Assembly: GCA_934365155.1 (NCBI GenBank)
Contig: CAKRMZ010000058.1
Location: 1-5,044 of the forward strand
DNA from: an uncultured Eubacteriales bacterium
GTDB taxonomy: Bacteria > Bacillota > Clostridia > Oscillospirales > CAG-272
Direction of reading: 5' to 3'
Length of the DNA stretch: 5,044 bases
Both the position numbers and the translations under genes were made by a program. Positions 1-5,044 of the stretch are shown here, one piece after another; the stretch's first letter is position 1; each line of letters begins with the position of its first letter. The notes under the pieces were generated by a model. That model worked only from the letters and a program-made list of their open reading frames with translations. It did no database searches and had not been told where the DNA came from.

Positions 1-340
1 ACAGCCAACCGTATTTCACTAAATATTTATCCGGTATTCGAAGCTCCGCCTCTTCGCACAGTTTCCTCAGACTCTCTTCTAAATTTTCATCCGAATAAAA
101 CGCAACATCTGTTAGCGGTATATACATATCTTTGGGTTGCTTGATGATAAATTGGATGAGTCCCCGATCATATTTCATAGTAATAATAAAATAATTATAT
201 AGTCGAAACGTAATATCAAATATTATCTCCTCGTCGTCTGTTTCAGTCACTTTTCCAATTACAATATCCTCTATTTTCCCCTTAAAAAACCTCTCGATTT
301 TTCGTGCTGTATCCAAACCAAAATCATTCTTTAACTGCAT
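1..340 (-). CDS. Probable immunity protein for the adjacent toxin (partial)
   Basis: The first 113 codons are present and the gene continues past the left edge. It starts at the ATG at 340, overlaps the toxin stop (TGA 326-324) by 17 bases in another frame, and has a strong AAGGAGA site. The protein begins MQLKNDFGLDTARKIERFF, continues with a beta-rich core (EEIIFDITFRLYNYFIITMKYD, then GLIQFIIKQ), and then a charged helix (DENLEESLRKLCEEAEL) followed by RIPDKYLVKYGWL. It lacks a signal peptide and is rich in Asp and Glu, as many cytosolic immunity proteins are. The RIPDKYL-x-x-YGW ending is reminiscent of immunity proteins of contact-dependent inhibition systems, but this is memory and not a match I can verify. 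Its base composition is very low in GC, like the toxin tip beside it. The coding region is nearly certain; the immunity role is inferred from position and style. Confidence 0.6.
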   Translation of the reverse strand, partial: MQLKNDFGLDTARKIERFFKGKIEDIVIGKVTETDDEEIIFDITFRLYNYFIITMKYDRGLIQFIIKQPKDMYIPLTDVAFYSDENLEESLRKLCEEAELRIPDKYLVKYGWL

Positions 341-779
341 ACCAAAAATCTCCTTTCCAGTCCAATTTGGTGTATCCATATTTTTCCTGCAAATATTTCC
401 ATTCATTGTAAAGTGCGGATTTCGTATCTAATATAGGATCATGCGAAAATCTAAATCCTCTTCCTGTCTCCGCCGCAAAATCAATTCCCGGCTTGTTGAA
501 GTATTCAAACATTATATCATCTGTAATATGATATTTATCTTTTGTCATATTCCATTCGTTGCCCATATCAAAATACACACTGCTTCCCGCTCGCTTGGTG
601 TAGGAAGTCGCATCTTTTGCAAACCGCCCCAATGTCATAAATCCGTCTTCGGAGTCCGGATTCTTGATTGACAGCGCCCGCAGTCGATAGTAATCCGCAA
701 CCGGTATTTTCCCCTCAACCTTGCCGTCGATCACCTTCAAATAAGAAGGCACCTGTTTAAAACTATAACCTTTATAAGA
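324..779 (-). other. Putative C-terminal toxin domain
   Basis: The last 150 or so residues follow a low-complexity Ser/Gly/Pro/Asp linker and are the most compact, aromatic and charged part of the protein (KVEGKIPVADYYRLRAL, DMGNEWN, FRFSHDP, DWKGDFWYAVKE). Position at the extreme C-terminus, directly followed by a small gene with its own ribosome binding site, is the standard arrangement of polymorphic toxin tips. Conserved-looking Asp, Glu, His, Arg and Trp residues are present, but no nuclease, deaminase or ADP-ribosyltransferase signature is clear to me. The toxic activity is unproven. Confidence 0.5.
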
Positions 780-2804
780 GCCGCCCGGCGAATCGAAGGC
801 CTCATCTACATCATACGGTGCTTTCCCTGAATTTTCAATCGAATTCTGTCGATCGCCCCAACGAATTCCTTCATCCGCAAGCAGGGAATCCCCGATTTCC
901 TGTTCGGTAAGGGTCGGCTCATCAATGCTGCCTTCAATCAACTGAATATTCGGATCCGGATCGGACAGTACGTTGCCGGAACCGGTATCCGCCCCGTTTT
1001 TGGGTATAATGCTCGGCAAATTGCCCGATGTCGGCGGCTTCTCGGAACCGACCGACGCAATATAGTTTCGGGCGGCCTCTAAGATCTCCACCGCTTCTCT
1101 CACGCTGCTGTGCGACAACACATTGTTTTGCACCAACGCCTTAAAATACTCCACCTCTGAGGAAAACTGCTTCATCGCAGTCTCCGACGCTCCGCCGAAA
1201 GAAGTTGTCGCCGCCTGATATCCCTTCGCTGCCGTATCAATATGTTTTGTAAAAAGCTTGGTCCATGCGGCATAATCCGCATTGATTTTTGCCATGGTAT
1301 CGCCCATTTTTGATTGGAGCTCTCCATCGGCCGCCCCGGCATATTTATCGGGATGATATTGCTTCGCCAGCTCTTTATAGGCATTCTTTGCCTCTTCTCG
1401 AGACATATCTTTGGAAAAATAAGGGCTTTCGTATTCGGAATTGCCGCCCGGAACTACTTTGTTGGAGTTTGATTTTGTGATTCCCGCCCTTATCAAGGAT
1501 TCCAGTGCGAGAAGCGCAAAATCCACCAACATATCCATAACAATACGATTGTCCTTCGGATCATATCCCTCCGGGTATTTTAAATATCTTGCAAGCTCTC
1601 TGAAACCGCTTTTGCTCGCCGAACCGGAAACAATGCATATCCCGGCAGTAACGGCATTTGCCAAAGTATTTTTTTCCAGCTTCAGACACTTTAGAACAGA
1701 TGGAGCGAATTGTCGAATCTTGCCCCCTACATAGCCTCCCAGTCCGCCGGCAGCCGCGTCTATCACAATATTCTTGGCGTATTGTATGGCTGAAATTTTA
1801 CCGGTTGCAACATCTCCGAAATCCTGCAGGGCTCTATATCCCCCAATGGAAATAGCGGTTTTCAGTACGTCTGCCGCAAATTTTGGCAAACCGCTTAAAA
1901 ACCCTGCTCCGGATGTTGCCAAAGTGGTCAGTGCAATCGTGGTGGCAGAGCCGCCAAGCTGCCCGATATAATAAGCAATTTTGTGCTGTGAATATATCGC
2001 GGCAATCTTTTTGTCAAGACGTTCACCGTAATCCGAATCTTCATCGATTAAACCAACAATGCCGGTTACCAAAGACGCGAGACCGGTGCCTTCATAAAAG
2101 CCATAAGCAAGTGCGTCCCCAATGGTATATTTCTTTTCTACAACTAAATCGAGATACTCTTTAGCGTTGTCATACCCCTGTGTATCATAGATATAATTAA
2201 ATAATTTTACGACATCATCCGGTAAATCAAATAAATAAGAATGGTCGCTTCCCTTACTGTTAAATTGTGCCTGCGCAAGTCTATTTTTATTGATGCATTC
2301 ATAAAGTCCGACATTATGTCCGGTATAATGATATTGGCTTTTTTCCTCAAAATCGTCATTATCCTGAAGAGCCCAATAACTAAAGCATTTTGACCAATGG
2401 CATTCGTATTCTAACTGTTCCTTTTTTTGCTCTAATTCACGGGTGCTTTTGCCGGATTTTTTAGTCTTTTTTATCTCCCTCCGAATCTCTTTGATTTCCG
2501 TTTCGACAGTATCTCTGTCTCGGATTTTACCCTTCCAGGTTTCGTAAATTTCATTTTGGTTCTCAACATATTTATTAAAAATATCTACACGCTCTACATA
2601 TTCATCATATTTGCCTTTAGACATATCGCAGAGCCGATTATATTGATTTATGCCGAAAGCATATTGATTGGTGGCATTGAGATATTCATCATAGAGATCA
2701 TAATAGGCTTGAAGCGCAACCGAACTGTTCGTCTCCTCAAAATTCTGTTGTGCATTCTGAAGCTTTCTCTTAAGAGATTCGATGTTCTCATTCTCAAAAA
2801 ACAA
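324..2804 (-). CDS. Phage-carried polymorphic toxin-like protein with J-domain (826 codons)
   Basis: Residues 1-135 are a charged coiled coil (heptad-like stretches at 1-25 and 95-135). Residues 190-235 are a soluble helical region. Glycine/alanine-rich hydrophobic stretches follow at about 238-253, 280-322, 350-361 and 384-393 and could enter or cross a membrane. A J-domain occupies about 465-518, with EEAKNAYKELAKQYHPDKY; its HPD motif (484-486) is what stimulates Hsp70/DnaK ATPase in known J-proteins. A Ser/Gly/Pro-rich linker runs about 588-675. The C-terminal domain at about 676-826 includes SSVYFDMGNEWN, GFRFSHDP, LYNEWKYL and ends GDFWYAVKE. It resembles the swappable tips of polymorphic toxins, but I cannot name its enzyme class or catalytic residues. 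The only usable start is a TTG at 2804 with no ribosome binding site, and the frame is open back to the amber at 2843. It is thus probably the main part of a 983-residue protein begun at 3275. The immunity-like gene follows with a 17-base overlap. Confidence 0.8.
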   Translation of the reverse strand: MFFENENIESLKRKLQNAQQNFEETNSSVALQAYYDLYDEYLNATNQYAFGINQYNRLCDMSKGKYDEYVERVDIFNKYVENQNEIYETWKGKIRDRDTVETEIKEIRREIKKTKKSGKSTRELEQKKEQLEYECHWSKCFSYWALQDNDDFEEKSQYHYTGHNVGLYECINKNRLAQAQFNSKGSDHSYLFDLPDDVVKLFNYIYDTQGYDNAKEYLDLVVEKKYTIGDALAYGFYEGTGLASLVTGIVGLIDEDSDYGERLDKKIAAIYSQHKIAYYIGQLGGSATTIALTTLATSGAGFLSGLPKFAADVLKTAISIGGYRALQDFGDVATGKISAIQYAKNIVIDAAAGGLGGYVGGKIRQFAPSVLKCLKLEKNTLANAVTAGICIVSGSASKSGFRELARYLKYPEGYDPKDNRIVMDMLVDFALLALESLIRAGITKSNSNKVVPGGNSEYESPYFSKDMSREEAKNAYKELAKQYHPDKYAGAADGELQSKMGDTMAKINADYAAWTKLFTKHIDTAAKGYQAATTSFGGASETAMKQFSSEVEYFKALVQNNVLSHSSVREAVEILEAARNYIASVGSEKPPTSGNLPSIIPKNGADTGSGNVLSDPDPNIQLIEGSIDEPTLTEQEIGDSLLADEGIRWGDRQNSIENSGKAPYDVDEAFDSPGGSYKGYSFKQVPSYLKVIDGKVEGKIPVADYYRLRALSIKNPDSEDGFMTLGRFAKDATSYTKRAGSSVYFDMGNEWNMTKDKYHITDDIMFEYFNKPGIDFAAETGRGFRFSHDPILDTKSALYNEWKYLQEKYGYTKLDWKGDFWYAVKE
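349..355 (-). promoter_or_regulatory. Strong ribosome binding site of the immunity-like gene
   Basis: AAGGAGA lies 8 bases upstream of the ATG at 340, inside the last codons of the toxin frame. It is the best Shine-Dalgarno match in the window. This would let the downstream protein be made well, as expected for an antidote that must not lag behind its toxin. Confidence 0.8.
1251..1412 (-). other. J-domain coding segment with intact HPD
   Basis: This segment encodes a DnaJ-like domain within the large protein. Helix II is EEAKNAYKELAKQY, the HPD codons are at 1355-1347, and KMGDTMAKINADYAAW matches helix III, where J-domains usually carry an N-x-A-Y pattern. Helix I is short or divergent (YFSKDMS only). 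With HPD intact, an interaction with the host DnaK is expected from family knowledge. Why a virion or toxin protein would need it is inference. Confidence 0.8.
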
Positions 2805-2840
2805 CTCTTCGCTTTTGGAATTGACCTCTTGTGCAAGTGC

Positions 2841-2843
2841 CTA
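2841..2843 (-). other. In-frame amber codon (TAG) joining two frames
   Basis: TAG lies between ...KKAEEEY and ALAQEVNSKSEE, which then runs directly into the 826-codon frame. Both frames have the same phase (starts 471 bases apart, exactly 157 codons). A single C-to-T change would turn CAG (Gln) into this TAG, and Gln fits the flanking coiled coil (EEEY-Q-ALAQE). The three true gene ends visible in the window are all TGA. Recoding, suppression, readthrough, nonsense mutation or sequencing error are all possible, and the sequence alone does not choose between them. Confidence 0.7.
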
Positions 2844-3275
2844 ATACTCCTCTTCTGCTTTTTTCGATTGATCCTCTAAGGAACCGGATAACTCCCATAG
2901 GCCCTCCGGCGGCATTTCGTAACTTTGAGTCAGCGCGGCACGTTTTGCGTCTTTGTAAATACTTCGCACCTCGACATCATATTGATCGCGATTCCGATCT
3001 CGATCCCGCAATGGCTTTGAGCCTTCCAAACGGAAACCCGCATCATTTAACGCATTCTCCCCATACCGTTCTTTTAAGTTTTCGTAATCGGTTGAATCCA
3101 GTAGTTTACTGCCCCGTGACAATACGATATATTTTTTATCTTCATCCGTTAATATTAAGGTGTTGCCTCTTACCTCATTCGCAATTTTCTTTTGGGCGTT
3201 GCTCAGTGCATAAGGATCGATCGCGTTTTTTCTGGCAATTTCTTCCTCCGTTCTTTTCAAATCGAATGAATTCAA
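2841..3275 (-). CDS. N-terminal part of an amber-interrupted virion/toxin protein (144 codons)
   Basis: This frame opens with TTG (3275-3273), whose last two bases lie in the TGA of the previous gene (TTGA overlap). GGAGG stands 12 bases upstream and AAGG 6 bases upstream, so the start is plausible though unusual. Residues 1-48 are charged and helical. Residues 49-84 carry a GS...GF motif shared with the upstream protein. Residues 86-100 are an Arg/Asp-rich low-complexity patch (RDRDRNRDQYD). From about residue 132 a charged helix begins (LEDQSKKAEEEY). The frame ends in TAG (2843-2841), but the same phase stays open for 12 more codons into the 826-codon frame, and the helix continues without a break. 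I therefore read it as the 5' end of a single 983-codon gene, not as an independent small protein. As a free-standing product it would be an unknown protein ending in the middle of a coiled coil. Confidence 0.7.
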   Translation of the reverse strand: MNSFDLKRTEEEIARKNAIDPYALSNAQKKIANEVRGNTLILTDEDKKYIVLSRGSKLLDSTDYENLKERYGENALNDAGFRLEGSKPLRDRDRNRDQYDVEVRSIYKDAKRAALTQSYEMPPEGLWELSGSLEDQSKKAEEEY

Positions 3276-4864
3276 TCTCCGCCTTCACCTCCGATTTGAT
3301 CGCTTTCACAGTAATATTTCAAATACTGTTTAAACTGGAATCCTTTTTCCTCCGAATACCCCCTATCTTTTATCCAATTTTCTACAGCTTCGCTGTCATA
3401 TAACACATTCGGATTTGCTTTGTGATATTCAAATGCTGCCGAAGCGGCGTCCTTTTGCGTGTTGTCAATCCTAAAGCCTCGGTTCCGCAGTGCTTCGCTG
3501 GTAACGCCGAAAGAAGAATATCTCTCCAAAATTTCATCCCATTGATCTTGCGTCAGCCTTTTACTGCCGTATATATTCACTAAAAGCTCTTCCGTCTTAT
3601 TGCCGAATCCTTTGGCAACCCCCGGACTGGTATCTTCTTTAAAGCCCGCCGCATACAGGGTCTGCTCACCGTATAGATCGCAAAGATAATCCCAATCGGC
3701 TGTCTCAAAAAGATAGCTTCCGTTATTCATAAGCAAAAGTGTTTTTTGAATGGTTTTCAGCTCATTGGCATCGCCCGTATATCCCAAAGTGCCAGACCCT
3801 GCGGTATCACCGTATGTAAGATTACCGCTTTTCAATAGGGACGTATCAATTCCGAGCTCCTCCAAATACCGATAATCACCCATTTCGGCCGCCTGCATGG
3901 CAAATGTTAATTTCTGATTCTTCATGGCGTATTCCGGATCTATCCCTAAATCCCGAAGCTTTGAAAAATCGCCGTTCTGTGCTGCCAACATGGCAACGTT
4001 ATATTTCCGCTCAAAATCTACCGAATTGGAATCGGTATTGACTCCGAGCTTATTGAGCCAACTGTAATCTCCGTAATTCGCTGCTGTTTGCGCTTGTTCC
4101 CAATCTTTATCTTTTTGCGCATTTTGCCAGGTAATATCATCGATATATTGTCCGTAATTAAAACTGCGGTCTGCATTATATTGTGAAAGTTCATTCAAAT
4201 ATCGGTTATATTCTGTATTCGATGCCTCCTGCAAAACAGAAATATCCGAAAGCTGCAGGCTCAATTCATTTAGATATCGGTTATATGCCTGCTGATACAA
4301 CTCGGGAACTTTGTCGGCTAACTGAGATGCATAATAATTCCCGGCCTGAGACGCCGCACTCACCGCATAGGAAGACGGAATCCCGCCGCTCGTCGCACTG
4401 GCTTCCCCCAAAGCATTCGCCGTGGCCCGATCCCCTTCTCGCACATACGCTTTCCGATATTGTGAATAAACCGGATCCTCCGCCGCATTATATTCAAACG
4501 GGTCTCTGTTTAGCAATTCATCGCGTTTCGTCTCAAGCTGGGATGCATACTTGTCGTTATACTTAGGCACCGTATCATAATTAAAACTCCCGGGAGATTT
4601 ATCATTTATATAAAAAGAGGACCCATCCGCGCCGCCGCTGTATCCTCCATAGCTCCTTCGTGTACTCTCTACCTTGGAATGTGCCAGCGCCCTTTCTTCA
4701 TCCGTTGTTGCATTCAGCCAATCCTGTTTCCCTTGTACAATCGTCATTCCTGCGTCGGGATGCATCTCAATCAGCCTTTTATCAGCCTCGCTCATTCCAT
4801 CCCATACGCCGGCTTTCATCGCTTTTTGCCGTACCTGATCTGATGTAAATTTACTGTTTTCCAT
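3272..4864 (-). CDS. Phage virion-associated protein with GD[YF] repeats (530 aa)
   Basis: No gene name is known to me, but the architecture matches a recurrent protein of Clostridia phage structural modules. Numbering is from the ATG at 4864. Residues 20-90 hold an ADKRLIEMHPDAGM segment and the SYGGYSGGADGSSFY motif. Residues 120-255 are a helical core (YSQYRKAYVREGDRATA, then SSYAVSAASQAGNYYASQL) with a direct duplication of NRYLNELS at 195-202 and 220-227. Three GD[YF] repeats follow at about 261-341. Two GS...GF motifs lie at about 379-410 and 431-467. There is no signal peptide or membrane segment, so the protein probably acts in the particle, not in the secretory pathway. I chose the ATG at 4864 because AGGGGGG lies 5 bases upstream. 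An ATG at 4879 (535 aa) overlaps the previous stop but has only a weak AGG. The TGA stop overlaps the next start. The coding region is near certain, the phage family likely, and the precise function unknown. Confidence 0.85.
   Translation of the reverse strand: MENSKFTSDQVRQKAMKAGVWDGMSEADKRLIEMHPDAGMTIVQGKQDWLNATTDEERALAHSKVESTRRSYGGYSGGADGSSFYINDKSPGSFNYDTVPKYNDKYASQLETKRDELLNRDPFEYNAAEDPVYSQYRKAYVREGDRATANALGEASATSGGIPSSYAVSAASQAGNYYASQLADKVPELYQQAYNRYLNELSLQLSDISVLQEASNTEYNRYLNELSQYNADRSFNYGQYIDDITWQNAQKDKDWEQAQTAANYGDYSWLNKLGVNTDSNSVDFERKYNVAMLAAQNGDFSKLRDLGIDPEYAMKNQKLTFAMQAAEMGDYRYLEELGIDTSLLKSGNLTYGDTAGSGTLGYTGDANELKTIQKTLLLMNNGSYLFETADWDYLCDLYGEQTLYAAGFKEDTSPGVAKGFGNKTEELLVNIYGSKRLTQDQWDEILERYSSFGVTSEALRNRGFRIDNTQKDAASAAFEYHKANPNVLYDSEAVENWIKDRGYSEEKGFQFKQYLKYYCESDQIGGEGGD
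3282..3292 (-). promoter_or_regulatory. Ribosome binding site for the TTG start
   Basis: GGAGGTGAAGG lies inside the last codons of the upstream gene. The strong GGAGG core is 12 bases from the TTG, which is long, and the AAGG is 6 bases away. No ATG or GTG in this frame is better placed, so TTG with termination-coupled initiation is the best reading. Confidence 0.5.
3464..3730 (-). repeat. Two GS...GF motif copies in the 530-aa protein
   Basis: Copy one runs from NNGSYLFETADWDYLCDLYG to LYAAGFKED. Copy two runs from YGSKRLTQDQWDEILERY to LRNRGFRID. Both follow GS-x-x-L, then four variable residues, [WY][DE], a helix ending in Y[GS], L-x-x-x-GF[RK]. A third copy lies in the next gene (3131-3024), starting RGSKLLDSTDYENLKERYG and ending NDAGFRLE. 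The copies look like one short alpha-helical module, duplicated and spread across two neighbouring genes. Confidence 0.6.
3842..4084 (-). repeat. Three ankyrin-like GD[YF] protein repeats
   Basis: Three in-frame repeats in the 530-residue protein: AANYGDYSWLNKLGVNT, AAQNGDFSKLRDLGIDP and AAEMGDYRYLEELGIDT. Their start-to-start spacing is 33 and then 31 residues. The consensus AA-x-x-GD[YF]-x-x-L-x-x-LG[VI][DN] resembles the first helix and turn of an ankyrin repeat, and the period is close to the ankyrin 33. The spacers between repeats are less conserved. This suggests a small solenoid or protein-binding surface. True membership of the ankyrin fold is inference. Confidence 0.65.
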
Positions 4865-4869
4865 TGCTT

Positions 4870-4876
4870 CCCCCCT
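4870..4876 (-). promoter_or_regulatory. Ribosome binding site deciding the 4864 start
   Basis: AGGGGGG lies 5 bases upstream of the ATG at 4864 and is the best purine-rich match to the anti-Shine-Dalgarno sequence near this gene's start. The competing ATG at 4879 has only AGG, 9 bases away. The site lies across and just after the upstream gene's TGA, so ribosomes finishing that gene could reinitiate here. Confidence 0.6.
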
Positions 4877-5044
4877 CATAATTCACTGCCTAAGTAGCTC
4901 TCATATACCAACGAATATAACCTCCATTCCCCCGAACCCGAAAGTTTAATACGGTAATGATCGTTGCGGCGCGGAATAATCGGCAGATAAAAGCTACGTT
5001 TTTTTGTTGCGCTCAGTGTGCGTACGGTATGCCATACACCATCC
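4876..5044 (-). CDS. C-terminal end of a phage structural protein (partial)
   Basis: Only the last 55 codons are present; the gene enters from the right edge and ends at a TGA (4878-4876). This is the only one of the two frames I followed that stays open: the frame starting at base 5044 meets a TAG after 16 codons. The peptide runs from DGVWHTVRTLS, through LPIIPRRNDHYRIKLSGSG, to EWRLYSLVYESYLGSEL. This alternation of short beta-strand-like segments, closing on a GEW-x-LYS strand and a tyrosine-rich tail, resembles the C-termini of large beta-rich virion proteins that sit just upstream of the next gene's family in Clostridia phages. That is recall, not a search result. The stop overlaps an ATG of the next gene (ATGA), which implies one polycistronic mRNA and possible translational coupling. 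The exact virion role (neck, tail or stabilisation protein) cannot be decided from this fragment. Confidence 0.75.
   Translation of the reverse strand, partial: DGVWHTVRTLSATKKRSFYLPIIPRRNDHYRIKLSGSGEWRLYSLVYESYLGSEL

Noticed and set aside
441..671. Plus-strand open frame across the toxin-tip coding region
   Set aside because: It is antisense to the conserved-looking C-terminal domain and has no homologous motif or operon context on that strand.
948..965. GGATCC-centred palindromic stretch considered as a terminator or regulatory site
   Set aside because: It is internal to the Asp/Pro linker codons, has no following T-run on the coding strand, and is explained by repeated GATCC/GGATC codon use.
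2828..2837. Small inverted repeat (CTTG-CA-CAAG) just after the amber, considered as a recoding stem-loop
   Set aside because: Four-base arms with a two-base loop are too small to form a convincing stem. I see no larger structure by eye, though a folding calculation was not possible.
2805..2843. A frameshift, rather than a stop codon, separating the two parts of the toxin gene
   Set aside because: The two frames are in the same phase and the intervening 12 codons are open, so only the TAG interrupts them.
2556..2879. 107-codon plus-strand frame rich in Ile and Leu, resembling a membrane protein
   Set aside because: It is the antisense image of the coiled-coil region; Glu/Lys-rich helices on the opposite strand generate such hydrophobic-looking frames. 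No separate gene context supports it.
2985..3010. Quasi-repeat encoding RDRDRNRD, considered as a regulatory direct repeat
   Set aside because: It is short and in-frame, and explained as a low-complexity Arg/Asp patch of the protein.
2831..3403. 190-codon open frame on the plus strand opposite the TTG-started gene and the end of the virion protein gene
   Set aside because: It lies wholly antisense to better supported frames that carry recognisable motifs, and its product is a Phe/Leu/Arg/Pro-rich sequence typical of a reverse-strand shadow.
4877..4879. ATG overlapping the upstream stop as the start of the virion protein
   Set aside because: Possible, but its upstream AGG is weak, whereas the ATG at 4864 has AGGGGGG at 5 bases; I kept 4864 as the start and note that the difference is only five residues.

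Overview
The window looks like a late, virion-structural stretch of a Firmicutes (Clostridia-type) phage or prophage. All genes lie on the minus strand and are read from the right edge to the left edge. They are packed with overlapping stop and start codons, and I saw no promoter, terminator, tRNA, insertion sequence or CRISPR array. The phage assignment rests on recognising sequence styles common in Clostridia phage structural modules: a C-terminal tail ending in LSGSGEWRLYSLVYESYLG, and the SYGGYSGGADGSSFY motif with an R-x-A-x-x-x-LG helical core. No database search was possible.

Layout in transcription order: (1) 5044-4876, the last 55 codons of an upstream structural protein. (2) 4864-3272, a 530-residue virion-associated protein of a recurrent Clostridia phage family, carrying three ankyrin-like GD[YF] repeats and two copies of a GS...GF motif. 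(3) 3275-2841, a 144-codon reading frame with a third copy of that GS...GF motif, ending in a TAG. (4) 2804-324, an 826-codon frame in the same phase as (3). It has a long coiled-coil N-terminus, glycine/alanine-rich hydrophobic segments, a J-domain with an intact HPD motif, a flexible linker and a C-terminal domain that looks like a polymorphic toxin tip. (5) 340-1 and beyond, a small gene running off the left edge. It overlaps the toxin frame by 17 bases, has a strong ribosome binding site of its own, and is probably the cognate immunity protein.

Two points stand out. First, frames (3) and (4) are in the same phase and separated only by one amber codon and 12 open codons, with a coiled coil running straight across. 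They read naturally as one 983-codon gene interrupted by TAG, through amber recoding or suppression, programmed readthrough, or a nonsense mutation. Second, the gene joins phage-structural features, hydrophobic segments, a J-domain and a variable C-terminal domain, and is followed at once by an immunity-like gene. This suggests a phage-particle-associated polymorphic toxin system, analogous in logic to the described MuF polymorphic toxins of temperate Firmicutes phages but mounted on a different carrier. The toxin activity, the immunity role and delivery by the particle are all inference.
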